Below, piece by piece: positions 5,407 through 13,318 of a stretch of 14,958 nucleotides of DNA (its first letter is position 1; every line of letters starts with the position of its first letter). Position numbers and translations under genes: made by a program. Below the pieces are notes generated by a model. The model did not search any database and had not been told where the DNA came from. It was given only the letters and a program-made list of their open reading frames with translations. Source of the stretch: Endomicrobium sp. (GTDB lineage: Bacteria; Elusimicrobiota; Endomicrobiia; Endomicrobiales; Endomicrobiaceae). Location: NCBI GenBank assembly GCA_031273645.1, contig JAISRM010000088.1:1-14958 (forward strand), read 5' to 3'.

Positions 5407-6138
5407 TTAGTTAAAGGCGCCTAAATGATCGGTTTCTATCCAGCCGGTTAAATCTTCCGATCCGGATTTTATTTTAATTTCCGACCATGTTCCGTTGCTT
5501 GCAAGAATTATCGCTTTGCGTCCCGCCGGAACGGAAAACAGTTCCGGACTTGAAACGGCAGGTCCGCTTCTGACGACAGACACTTTTAAAACGGCGGCTT
5601 CTTTGTTGATAATTTCAGAATTTATTTTAAAATAAGAAGCAAGAATCAAAGGCATAAGAACAATCAATGCGCCATAAGCCGCTTTTTTAAAAAACTTTTT
5701 TCCTGAAATAAAAAAAATAGAAAAAAGAGACAAAAACGCGATTATAAAAACAGCTGCCGCAGCGCTTAATTCATTTAAAGACAAGAAGTTTCCGGAAAAC
5801 AAAGATTGCGATTCCGGCTCGCCTGCGGCTTTATCAATAAAGGCAAGATTTGCTCTTATATTTTTGTCCCTTGGAGCAAGCCTGTAAGCTTTCCTTATAT
5901 TAAGCGCGGCTTTGCCTGTATCTCCGGCTCTGTAATAAGCGTTTGACAAATTATAATAAATATAAGGATTATTAATTTTTTCAACCGTTATAAGACTTTC
6001 GTAAACGGACGCGGCTTTTGCGTAATTGCCGTTTTGAAAATCTGTTTGCGCATTTTTTAGCTGGCTTTCATAGGCGTTTTGCGCATAAGCCGCCGCCGCA
6101 AAAAAAACAAAAGAAAACGCGATAAAATATTTTTTCAT
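5407..6138 (-). CDS. batE: BatE-like protein: signal peptide, TPR repeats, two membrane helices, SH3-like domain
   Basis: A 243-residue protein with a signal peptide (cleavage near AYA-Q, residue 19/20), two TPR units at about 25-92 (GNYAKAASVYESLI and NPYIYYNLSNAYYRAGDTGKA), membrane helices at about 123-145 and 153-170, and a C-terminal bacterial SH3-like domain (183-240) with GTWSEIKI and LTGWIETDHL. This is the architecture of BatE in Bacteroides-type aerotolerance operons. TPR and SH3 regions bind proteins or peptidoglycan; the exact partner is unknown. It starts 1 nt after the batD stop, using AGGA inside the end of batD, and is the last gene of the operon. A CAGAC-type hairpin follows at once. 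Confidence 0.85.
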   Translation of the reverse strand: MKKYFIAFSFVFFAAAAYAQNAYESQLKNAQTDFQNGNYAKAASVYESLITVEKINNPYIYYNLSNAYYRAGDTGKAALNIRKAYRLAPRDKNIRANLAFIDKAAGEPESQSLFSGNFLSLNELSAAAAVFIIAFLSLFSIFFISGKKFFKKAAYGALIVLMPLILASYFKINSEIINKEAAVLKVSVVRSGPAVSSPELFSVPAGRKAIILASNGTWSEIKIKSGSEDLTGWIETDHLGAFN

Positions 6139-6139
6139 A

Positions 6140-7945
6140 TTATTTCCTCAAACTCCCGATTATATCTTGCGCCAGACGCTTTAAGTCGGACGCGGCTTTG
6201 CCGTCGGCTTTTATTGAAGCAAATCTATAGAACTCCATTTGCGCAAAAATATCGCGCGTTTTATTTATAATGTCGTCGGAAACTCCGCTTTCCCGTAAAA
6301 TTTTCTCCGCAGCGCCGGCGCCGGTCAACTTATCGCGTCCGACGCCGCTTTTTGCGCAGACAGCTTCTTGGACGGCTTTGTAAATATAAGCGACAAAAGC
6401 TTCCGCATTGTTTTTATCGGCTTCATGCGAAGCTTTTTCCAAATATTTTAACGCGCCGTTAAAAGACGGTTTTTTTGAATTGTAAACCGAAAATTTCACG
6501 TTTTTATTTTTAAGGATTCTGTAGACTGCAGAAACAAAAAATAATAATACAAAAGGAATAAACAAAATATAAAAATTCTTGTTTTCAACGAAATAACCGC
6601 AGTACGATTTTACGCTCGTCAGATTTTTATTGTAATTTATGTCGCTTCCTATCTTTGTTATTTGCCCGCCTTCCTGCAAATCCTGTTGTCCCAAAACGGC
6701 CTCGCCGGTAATATTTATCTTAATAGGCTGCGTCAAAACGGTTTCGTAAACTTTTTTGTCCGGATTAAAAAACGACAGTTTGACCGGCGGTATTTCTTTT
6801 TCTCCCGGCGTATAAGCGACAAGTATGATTTTAAATTCCTTTAATTGAGCGGTTTCCTTAGAAACTATGGAATCGTATTTTTTAAAAGAAGAATCCTGAG
6901 AAAAAACAACCGAAGACACGCTTTTTAAATTACCTTTTTGCGACACGGCCGAAACTTCCGCCGTAAGAGTTACCGGCTCGTTAACCGCGGCTTCTTTCTT
7001 ATCGGCATAAGCCTTAATAGTAAAATTTCCAACCGCGCCGCTAAAATCTGCAGGTTTTCCGGATTCCGGCAAAGGCAAAACGTTAATTTTGATCTCGTCG
7101 GACGTCAGGGTTTTCACTTCTCTTCTTGCTCCTGCAAATATGCTAAAAAGGCTGTCAAAATCGTCGGGAACGGAAAGATCCATAACGGCTATTTTTACGG
7201 TCGCAGGACCTATAACTTTGCTTCCGCTTTCCAAAGGATAAAGCGTGGTTGCCACTTCGTTTACAAGATACTGCGCGCCGTCTATATTTTCATATCTGTT
7301 TGACGGATAAGAACCGTCGTTCCAAAAACCTGCAAAAGAGGGAGGAGCGTATTCAGGATTTGCCGCAAGATTGACGTTTGTATAAAAAGAAAAAGTATAG
7401 ACGAGCTTTTCGTTTTCATAGACGTTTTTTTTGTTCACGGAAGCTTTTACAAAAGCCCTGCCTGACTCTGCCGGACGCTGTTTTGCGTTTGCGCCGGAAG
7501 CCGCCGGAGCGGGTTTTTTCGTCGTTTGCGGATTTGGTAAAGTTTGAGAACTCTGCGCTTTTTCAACTTCAATTTCAACCGGCATGGTGGAATAAGTTTT
7601 TCCTTTATGCGTGATGACGGCGGGAGGAATAGAAAACTTTCCGGCGGCTTTTGGAGCAAGAGTATAACTGAAAGTGATGCTTGCGCTCATTTTGCCGTTT
7701 ATAATAGACATATTCTGAGATCTTCTCGTGCCGTATTTGTTGAAATCCGGCATTGCTCCAAGCTGGGGTTCGGGAAGATTTGAAGAGTCCCCGCTTACCG
7801 TTACCGAATATGTAAAATATTCGTTTAGCGGCAGAGAACTTTTATCAACCGAAGCCGACACGGATATTTCGTCGGCAAAAACGTTTACCGCCGACAATAT
7901 AAGCGCAGCTGCCGCTATTATTAATTTCTTATGTTTACTTTTCAT
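6140..7945 (-). CDS. batD: BatD-like membrane protein (oxygen-tolerance protein family)
   Basis: A 601-residue protein with a signal peptide (VFA-D, residue 24/25), a large extracytoplasmic beta-rich region built of Ig-like modules (about 25-415), one membrane helix at about 457-476 and a helical cytoplasmic tail (490-601). Family marks include SASVDKSSLPLNEYFTYSVTV near the start, the repeated 'vyenEklvYTfsfyt' strand at 175-190 and 'AAVNEPVTLTAEVS' at 319-333. I chose the ATG at 7945 (MKSKHKK) because GGGAG lies 8 nt before it and the signal peptide then begins directly. The upstream in-frame ATG at 7990 adds 15 residues with no ribosome site of its own. The gap of 83 nt to batC holds a small GC hairpin. 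The protein probably serves as the periplasmic scaffold of the Bat complex. Confidence 0.85.
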   Translation of the reverse strand: MKSKHKKLIIAAAALILSAVNVFADEISVSASVDKSSLPLNEYFTYSVTVSGDSSNLPEPQLGAMPDFNKYGTRRSQNMSIINGKMSASITFSYTLAPKAAGKFSIPPAVITHKGKTYSTMPVEIEVEKAQSSQTLPNPQTTKKPAPAASGANAKQRPAESGRAFVKASVNKKNVYENEKLVYTFSFYTNVNLAANPEYAPPSFAGFWNDGSYPSNRYENIDGAQYLVNEVATTLYPLESGSKVIGPATVKIAVMDLSVPDDFDSLFSIFAGARREVKTLTSDEIKINVLPLPESGKPADFSGAVGNFTIKAYADKKEAAVNEPVTLTAEVSAVSQKGNLKSVSSVVFSQDSSFKKYDSIVSKETAQLKEFKIILVAYTPGEKEIPPVKLSFFNPDKKVYETVLTQPIKINITGEAVLGQQDLQEGGQITKIGSDINYNKNLTSVKSYCGYFVENKNFYILFIPFVLLFFVSAVYRILKNKNVKFSVYNSKKPSFNGALKYLEKASHEADKNNAEAFVAYIYKAVQEAVCAKSGVGRDKLTGAGAAEKILRESGVSDDIINKTRDIFAQMEFYRFASIKADGKAASDLKRLAQDIIGSLRK

Positions 7946-7983
7946 CTTACAGCTCCCGTATAAAACATTATCGTTAATTTTTG

Positions 7984-7996
7984 CGCGCAAAGCGCG
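7984..7996 (-). promoter_or_regulatory. GC hairpin in the batC-batD gap
   Basis: CGCGC-AAA-GCGCG on the plus strand, so CGCGC-TTT-GCGCG in the bat mRNA, lies 38 nt upstream of the batD start. On the mRNA strand it is followed by CAAAAATT rather than a T-run, so it does not look like a terminator. It could influence mRNA decay or batD translation. Confidence 0.4.
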
Positions 7997-8028
7997 GCAA
8001 GGTAATTCTTATTTCCCGTCAGGGCAAA

Positions 8029-9432
8029 TCACCAATCTTTATCAGGACTCCCTACGACAGCCGCGTCTTTGCTGTCTTTCATTCTAAGCGACCTTTTATC
8101 TGCTTCATTATAATAATTCAGTATCGTGTTGACGGTTCCGTACTGTTTATCGTTTTTCTCCGGAAGCTTGCGTTGCGGAAGTTTGCGCTCCGGAGCTATG
8201 CCTTTCTTTTGCCCGCCGCTATTATTATTTTTACTTTTATTTTCCTTGTCGAGCTGTTTCTCAAGTTCTCGCTGACGGCGTTCAAGCTCTTTTTGTTCTT
8301 TTTGAAGCTCTGAGGCCGCTTGTTTTTGTTTTTCGGCTTCGTTCTTGTTTTCTTCTTCTTCGTTTGCAGCATCTTTTGCGGCTTGTTTTTGTTTTTCTAT
8401 TTCTTCTTTGAGTTCCTCTTTTCTGCTCTGCGACTGCGAATCGTTTTTACCGTCGAGATCCTTTAATTCTTTTTCAAGCTCTTTTTGTTTTTGAAGCGCG
8501 TCTTTTTTATCCTGCGCGCTTTCATTTGCTTTTTCTTGGGCTTGCTGCTCTTTATCTTTTGCATCCTCGCGCCTTAGTTCGTTTTGTCTTTGCTGCTTTT
8601 CATTTCTTTCAAGTTCTTCCTTTACGCTCCTGCCGGCTCCGCCGTTTTGTGTGTTTTGACCGCGTTTATTATCTTTATCTTTGCCTTTATTTTTGTCGTT
8701 GCCTTCATTGTCTTTGCTGTCTTTGTCTTTGCTGTCTTTGTCTTTGTTGTCTTTGTTGTCTTTGTCGTTTTTGTCTTCTTTGTTTTCGCTGTTGTCGTTT
8801 TTGTTTTCTTTGTTTTCTTTGTTATCTTTGTTCTTTTCTTCGTCTTCGTCTTTATTCTTGCTCTTCTCTTCGTCTTTGTCCTCGCCCTTCTCTTTGCCAT
8901 TGTCCTTATCTTTGTTTTTGTCTTTTCCCTTACTTTTGTCTTTGTCCTTCCCCTTGCCTTTATCTTTGTTTGTATCCTTATTATTTTTGCGTTCCAGAAG
9001 CTTTAAAACAAGTTCAAGATTGCGCTTGGCGTCTTTGTCTTCAGGGTCAAGCTTTAAAGCTTCTCTGTACATAGCCGCGGCGTTTTTTAAATCGCCGCTT
9101 TTAAATTTTACATTGCCGAGATTATATAATATTTCTGATTTTTCTTTATCTTTAAGTCCCGCAATGTTTAGAATTTCATTGTATTTTTCAGCAGCCTGCG
9201 CATATTTTCCAGACTTATAATCGACGCCGGCAGCTCTTTTTAAAACTTCGTAATCTCCGGGTTTTTCTTCAAGCTTTTTTTCCAATATGCCGGAAGCTTT
9301 TTTAAGATCGCCTTTATCAAACTCGTCTATGGCGGAATTTACGCCGGATATTTTCTCGTTTGAAATTATAATAAAAGCCGTTAAAGCCGCAAGCAAAATA
9401 ACAAATAATGCGGCCGCTATTTTTAGTTTCAT
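8029..9432 (-). CDS. batC: BatC-like TPR protein with long Lys/Asp tract and coiled coil
   Basis: A 467-residue protein: N-terminal membrane helix (5-24), two to three TPR units (about 31-133, clearest at YNLGNVKFKSGDLKNAAAMYREAL), an extreme Lys/Asp/Asn/Glu tract (about 148-260), a charged Gln/Glu/Lys coiled coil (268-400) and a short conserved-looking C-terminus (VNTILNYYNEADKRSLR, ending KDW). BatC proteins in aerotolerance operons have TPRs followed by a charged tail, but this tract is unusually long. The ATG at 9432 overlaps the batB stop by 4 nt (ATGA), with AGGA upstream. The DNA of the tract is a purine-rich near-repeat, including a 15-bp unit three times. Long open frames on the opposite strand here are by-products of this composition. 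Confidence 0.82.
   Translation of the reverse strand: MKLKIAAALFVILLAALTAFIIISNEKISGVNSAIDEFDKGDLKKASGILEKKLEEKPGDYEVLKRAAGVDYKSGKYAQAAEKYNEILNIAGLKDKEKSEILYNLGNVKFKSGDLKNAAAMYREALKLDPEDKDAKRNLELVLKLLERKNNKDTNKDKGKGKDKDKSKGKDKNKDKDNGKEKGEDKDEEKSKNKDEDEEKNKDNKENKENKNDNSENKEDKNDKDNKDNKDKDSKDKDSKDNEGNDKNKGKDKDNKRGQNTQNGGAGRSVKEELERNEKQQRQNELRREDAKDKEQQAQEKANESAQDKKDALQKQKELEKELKDLDGKNDSQSQSRKEELKEEIEKQKQAAKDAANEEEENKNEAEKQKQAASELQKEQKELERRQRELEKQLDKENKSKNNNSGGQKKGIAPERKLPQRKLPEKNDKQYGTVNTILNYYNEADKRSLRMKDSKDAAVVGSPDKDW
8711..8755 (-). repeat. 15-bp in-frame tandem repeat inside batC
   Basis: TCTTTGCTGTCTTTG occurs exactly at 8711-8725 and 8726-8740, and with one change at 8741-8755. It encodes KDSKD-type repeats. 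The unit is a multiple of three, so gain or loss by slippage would keep the frame. Confidence 0.9.
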
Positions 9433-10430
9433 TTTCTTTTCCTCAAAATCGCCGCTACAAGCGTTTCGGCTATAAGCAGTATAAAAGCCGCAAACAAAAA
9501 TATTTGGAATCTGTCGTATTTATTGTTTTGTTCGACGGAACCGTCTTTATTCTTTTCAATATCTTTAACGGCTTTTACAAGATCGCCGGAAATGTCTTTT
9601 GCGCTTGCGCATTCAAAATACTTTCCGTCGCTTTCTTTTGCGACCAAGCTTAAAAGCCCGGCGTTTACTTTTGTCATTACGACCTGTCCGCTTCTGTCTC
9701 TGACATAATCAAGATTTTGACCTATGGAATTTTTTAAAAGGATAGGGGCGCCGGCGCGGGTGCCTATTGCGACCGTAATAATGCGCAATCCGCTTTTTTT
9801 CGCGTTTGCCAAAGCTTCTTTTATTTTTGAATCGTGATCTTCTCCGTCTGAAATTAAAATCAAAACTTTGCTTTTTGCCGGAGCAGCCGCAACGGATTTG
9901 GCCGCAAGGTTAATCGCGCCGCTTATCTGCGTTCCCCCCATAGGCAAAGACGAGATCCGTATATCTTCAAAAAACATTTTTAAAGCGTCAATGTCAAAAG
10001 TCATCGGACACTGCCACATCGCCGTTCCGGCAAAAACTATAATTCCTATTTTTTCTCCGGCGTTTTCTTCAATGATCCTCATCAAAATGGCTTTGGCGCG
10101 CTCAAGCCTGCTTGGCTTTATATCCTGCGCAAGCATGCTTTTTGATATATCAAGCGCCATTATTATTTCGGAATATTCTTTTTTAACTTCCTGCGGCTTG
10201 TCGCCGTACTGCGGGCGGGCGAGCGCAAGAATAATAAAAACGAAAGCGGCGCATATAAGCATGTATTTTAACGCATATACCGCAATATTTACATTGCTTA
10301 AAGAAGAAAGATTGGCAAGAGAAACAAACAAAGCCAGATCTTTTTTCCTTTTTTTAAAAAAGAAAATTCCGCAGGCGGCAAGCGGTATAATTATAAGCAA
10401 TAATAATAAATAATTTTTATCGACAAACAT
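9429..10430 (-). CDS. batB: BatB-like VWA-domain membrane protein
   Basis: A 333-residue protein with membrane helices at about 7-25 and 52-71, a VWA domain at about 87-275 and a C-terminal helix (about 308-328). The metal-ion-dependent adhesion site is complete: D94-I-S96-K-S98, T167 and D195 in ISDGEDHD. This N-terminal two-helix anchor, VWA, C-terminal helix layout is that of BatA/BatB. Such proteins are thought to be partners or substrates of MoxR ATPases at the inner membrane. The ATG at 10430 has AGGA 6 nt upstream. It follows batA by 60 nt with a perfect palindrome in between, and its stop overlaps batC. It could be named batA or batB; the order (second VWA gene) decides my choice. Confidence 0.85.
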   Translation of the reverse strand: MFVDKNYLLLLLIIIPLAACGIFFFKKRKKDLALFVSLANLSSLSNVNIAVYALKYMLICAAFVFIILALARPQYGDKPQEVKKEYSEIIMALDISKSMLAQDIKPSRLERAKAILMRIIEENAGEKIGIIVFAGTAMWQCPMTFDIDALKMFFEDIRISSLPMGGTQISGAINLAAKSVAAAPAKSKVLILISDGEDHDSKIKEALANAKKSGLRIITVAIGTRAGAPILLKNSIGQNLDYVRDRSGQVVMTKVNAGLLSLVAKESDGKYFECASAKDISGDLVKAVKDIEKNKDGSVEQNNKYDRFQIFLFAAFILLIAETLVAAILRKRK

Positions 10431-10445
10431 TTTTTATCCTCAAAA

Positions 10446-10459
10446 TATCCGCGCGGATA
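10446..10459. promoter_or_regulatory. 14-bp perfect palindrome in the batA-batB gap
   Basis: TATCCGCGCGGATA is its own reverse complement and lies 16 nt upstream of the batB start. It could be a dimeric protein site or a short mRNA hairpin (5-bp stem, 4-nt loop). On the mRNA strand it is followed by TTTTGAGGA, which merges into the batB ribosome site. Both roles are speculative. Confidence 0.45.
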
Positions 10460-10490
10460 AGCGCAAGAACTGATACCCGTATATCCGTCT

Positions 10491-11489
10491 TTAAGGCAAT
10501 TTTCTCAGCCACGTGTTTTCAAGTATTAAAACCAAAAGCAAAATGATAAAAGCCGCAAATGCAAAACGCTTATAGAGTTCGTTATAAACCGTAAAATTGA
10601 GTTTCTTTATTTCATTTTTTTCAAGAGAATCTATTTTTTTCATAACATACTCAAAAGATTGTCTGTTTTGCGCCCTGAAATATTCTCCTGAGGTTATCTT
10701 GGATATTTCTTTTAAAGCGTCTTCGTTTATCCCGTCGGAAGTATGACGCACTTCTCTTTTTCCAAAAAAAGGATCGTCAATTTCGTAAAGGCCGCCTTCG
10801 GGATTTCCTACTCCGACAGTATAAACTTTCATATCGAATTTCTTTGCGATTTTTGCGGCGGTAAGCGGATCTATTTCTCCCATATTGTTGTTGCCGTCCG
10901 TAACAAGAATTATAACTTTGCTTTTAGCTTTGCTGTTTTTAAGCCTGTTTACCGACGTCATTATAGCCGAACCCAGAGCCGTCCCGTCAAGTCCGGTGTC
11001 TCCTATCTCTATATTTTTGATAAATTTTGCAAGAGAATCTTTGTCCGTAGTAAGAGGAGACTGCGTAAAAGCAAGCCCTGCAAAAATTACAAGCCCGACG
11101 CGGTCGTTAGGTCTGTTTTTTACAAATTCTTCTATTACCTGTTTTGCCGCGTCCATTCTGTTTAAAGGCTTAAAATCGACGGCTTTCATGCTTGTGGAAG
11201 TATCCAAAGCTATAACTATGTCTATTCCCTCGTCAGTGGAATGATCTAAAATCTTGCCCTCTTGCGGACGGGCAATAGCTGTTATCAGCAAAATCAAAGC
11301 CGCATATTGCAAAACTTTCAGCGCTTTTCGGAGATAATTTCTCACTGCGCCGGGTTGACCCGAAAAAAACGACGTTTTGGGAAAAATAACGTAAGCCGAA
11401 CGCTTTTTTGCGCTTATAAATTCATATATTCCCAAAGCGGCTAAAACTGCCGCAAGTATAAACGCGTATTCCGGATCAGCAAATCTCAT
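10491..11489 (-). CDS. batA: BatA-like VWA-domain membrane protein
   Basis: A 332-residue protein with membrane helices at about 8-24 and 58-75, a VWA domain at about 88-290 and a C-terminal helix near 308-326. The metal site is intact: D96-T-S98-T-S100, T170 and D198 in VTDGNNN. It has the ARPQ motif (73-76) just before the VWA domain, shared with BatB. The ATG at 11489 overlaps the stop of the preceding gene by 4 nt (ATGA) and has GGAG at good spacing. BatA and BatB are similar in length and layout, suggesting an old duplication and probably a heteromeric pair. In Bacteroides and Francisella, loss of related Bat proteins affects stress or oxygen tolerance; the biochemical activity is unsettled. 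Confidence 0.88.
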   Translation of the reverse strand: MRFADPEYAFILAAVLAALGIYEFISAKKRSAYVIFPKTSFFSGQPGAVRNYLRKALKVLQYAALILLITAIARPQEGKILDHSTDEGIDIVIALDTSTSMKAVDFKPLNRMDAAKQVIEEFVKNRPNDRVGLVIFAGLAFTQSPLTTDKDSLAKFIKNIEIGDTGLDGTALGSAIMTSVNRLKNSKAKSKVIILVTDGNNNMGEIDPLTAAKIAKKFDMKVYTVGVGNPEGGLYEIDDPFFGKREVRHTSDGINEDALKEISKITSGEYFRAQNRQSFEYVMKKIDSLEKNEIKKLNFTVYNELYKRFAFAAFIILLLVLILENTWLRKLP

Positions 11490-12355
11490 AATAACTCCAA
11501 CAGATTTTTAGTGTAAGAAAAACTGTTTTCAATTTCATTTTCTTTTGGTTTAAAACCGGCGTAACGGGCAAGAGTAAAAACTCTTAAATAATTTTTAAAC
11601 TCGTTTAAATTTACGTCGGAAGTCAGACGCTTCTTCATAGCTTCAAAAAATTCGGAAGTCGTCATTTCCATAGCGTCAAAAGCGTATTTTTTTGAAACGT
11701 AAGTTCTCAATATGCCAGACATCGCATAATAAAAAAGTCTTATATCTTTTTCTTTTATTCCGGATGTAAAAAGCTTTTCCAAATCTTCTAAAGCCTTGCT
11801 GCGCGGATCAACTTCCGCTTCAACTGCAATTTCTTTTTTCTTTGGAAGATTTACCAATATGTAAATAAATAAAACGAGCACGGCAAAAAACAAAAGCGCC
11901 ATGATGAAAAAATTTTCCCTGCTGATTTTTAATTTGGAAAGAGGTTTGATGTCGGCGATATCTTTGTCGTCTGCGGTCAAAGAAGGAATAATTTCAACAG
12001 ACAGCGGCGGCGTAAAAAACGCTTTGCCCGCGCCGCCGGCGTCTTCATAATACACGCCTACGGATTCTATGTTTAATTTTCCGGTTTTATATGCGGCTAT
12101 TTTATAGTTTAAAACGTATTCGTTAGGCTCAAAAGAAACGCGCTTTATCTGCGAACTCAAAATATCAAAATCTTTAAACAGCGCGCTTTGATCGGCCGTA
12201 ATATATGCTCCGGCAGGCAATTGCGCCGTTATCTGCACGTCTATAACGTCTCCGATATAAGCTTTATCTCTGTCGGTTTTAGCGGTAATATTTTCCGCTG
12301 CGCAAACAGCTGAACAAAATAGGCTTAAAAATAAAATTATTATGTTTTTTTTCAC
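11486..12355 (-). CDS. Short BatD-like protein of the bat operon (signal peptide, Ig-like domain, membrane helix, cytoplasmic tail)
   Basis: A 289-residue protein: signal peptide (cleavage near residue 19/20, CA-AE), a beta-rich extracytoplasmic domain at about 21-125 that begins ITAKTDRDKAYIGDVIDVQI like the first module of BatD, a membrane helix at about 149-170 and a helical cytoplasmic domain (171-289). The tail sequence DIRLFYYAMSGILRTYVSKK followed by a MTTSEFF segment resembles the cytoplasmic part of DUF4381/BatD-type proteins found in MoxR operons. The start is GTG at 12355, 6 nt after the DUF58 stop, with only a weak AGG at long spacing, so translation probably depends on coupling to the DUF58 gene. 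No specific activity is known. It likely helps build the MoxR-VWA membrane complex. Confidence 0.72.
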   Translation of the reverse strand: MKKNIIILFLSLFCSAVCAAENITAKTDRDKAYIGDVIDVQITAQLPAGAYITADQSALFKDFDILSSQIKRVSFEPNEYVLNYKIAAYKTGKLNIESVGVYYEDAGGAGKAFFTPPLSVEIIPSLTADDKDIADIKPLSKLKISRENFFIMALLFFAVLVLFIYILVNLPKKKEIAVEAEVDPRSKALEDLEKLFTSGIKEKDIRLFYYAMSGILRTYVSKKYAFDAMEMTTSEFFEAMKKRLTSDVNLNEFKNYLRVFTLARYAGFKPKENEIENSFSYTKNLLELL

Positions 12356-12361
12356 TGTGTT

Positions 12362-13243
12362 TTAACCTAACGCTTTGCGTCTTTCTCTTTCTTTAAAAAA
12401 TCTTATCAGCGGTTTTACATAGGAGTCTTTTGCGTTTAAATTTATTACGTCAACTTTTGCTTTCTTAAAAGCTTTGTCTGTTTTTGCAAGAAAAATATTA
12501 TTTCTTTCTTCAAAGCCGGCGGCGGCCGCGCAGGAATCGACAACGCAAATTTCCTGCGTTTCGGGATCAAGCATTTCTATAAGGCCGGCTTTAGGAATTT
12601 TATTTTCGCGCTCGTCGTAAATTCTAACGCATATCAGATCGTGTCTTTTTGCGGTAATCGCCAAATCTTTTTCATAATTTTCATCGAGAAAATCTGAAAT
12701 TAAAAATACGACGGCTCTTTTGCGCCATATTTCGTTTATGGCTTTTAAAGCGCATGACAGCGAGGTTTTTCTTCCGGAAGGGTTAAAGCTTAAAATTTCG
12801 CTTATGATCCTAAGAATGTTGTTTTTGCCTTTTTTAGGTTTTATTATTTTTTCAACTTTATCGGTAAAAGAAAGCATGCCCGCTCTGTCGTTGTTTTTTA
12901 AAGAGGCAAAAGCAAGCACTGCGGCAACTTCTGCGGCGATTTCTGACTTAAGCCCCAACGAGCTGCCGAAATACTGGGAAGCCGAAGCGTCGATCAAAAA
13001 TATTACCGTCATCTCTCTTTCTTCGCAAAACAGTTTGATAAAAGGTTTGCCGTGCCTTGCAGTTACGTTTCTGTCGATGTTTCGCACGTCGTCGCCGAAC
13101 TGATATTCTCTCACTTCGGCAAACTCCATGCCCTGCCCTTTAAAAACGCTCTGATACTGTCCGGCAAAAACTTCGTTTACTATTTTATTCGTTCTTATTT
13201 CAAGACGCCGTATTTGTTTTTTTAAAATATCTTTGTCTAACAT
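12362..13243 (-). CDS. DUF58 family protein (VWA-like fold), MoxR-operon component
   Basis: A 293-residue soluble protein carrying the DUF58 signature: GMEFAEVREYQFGDDVRNID (39-58), then TARHGKPFIKLFCEERE (61-77). A VWA-like core follows, with D85-A-S87-A-S89 and a second acidic site ISDFLDE (182-188). DUF58 proteins almost always accompany MoxR ATPases and VWA proteins and are thought to be part of the same assembly. The usual Trp of the IDW motif is Arg58 here. The ATG at 13243 has GGAG at 6 nt. The gene follows moxR by 75 nt containing a 10-bp inverted repeat, and is followed after 6 nt by the short BatD-like gene. Confidence 0.92.
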   Translation of the reverse strand: MLDKDILKKQIRRLEIRTNKIVNEVFAGQYQSVFKGQGMEFAEVREYQFGDDVRNIDRNVTARHGKPFIKLFCEEREMTVIFLIDASASQYFGSSLGLKSEIAAEVAAVLAFASLKNNDRAGMLSFTDKVEKIIKPKKGKNNILRIISEILSFNPSGRKTSLSCALKAINEIWRKRAVVFLISDFLDENYEKDLAITAKRHDLICVRIYDERENKIPKAGLIEMLDPETQEICVVDSCAAAAGFEERNNIFLAKTDKAFKKAKVDVINLNAKDSYVKPLIRFFKERERRKALG

Positions 13244-13252
13244 TCTGACTCC

Positions 13253-13292
13253 GATTAAAAATAAAGAATTGCCGCGACGATGATTTTTAATC
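13253..13292 (-). promoter_or_regulatory. 10-bp inverted repeat in the moxR-DUF58 gap, abutting the ribosome site
   Basis: GATTAAAAAT at 13253-13262 is the exact reverse complement of ATTTTTAATC at 13283-13292, with a 20-nt loop. On the mRNA the second arm ends directly at the GGAG of the DUF58 gene (13252-13249). Such a stem could set relative expression of moxR and the downstream genes by mRNA stability or by limiting access to the ribosome site. It is AT-rich and therefore weak. Confidence 0.45.
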
Positions 13293-13318
13293 CTTAACTC
13301 TTCGTTTTTAACTGCCTG

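Noticed and set aside
7946..8028. Internal promoter for batD-batE in the 83-nt gap
   Set aside because: TTGCGC and GATAAT are present on the mRNA strand but only 12 nt apart, and no other pair has acceptable spacing.
8526..9220. Long open frames on the plus strand (up to 182 codons, rich in Leu/Ser/Phe or Val/Phe)
   Set aside because: They lie opposite the Lys/Asp tract of batC, whose purine-rich repetitive codons create open frames on the other strand. No ribosome sites, and the composition is a mirror of GAC/AAA codons.
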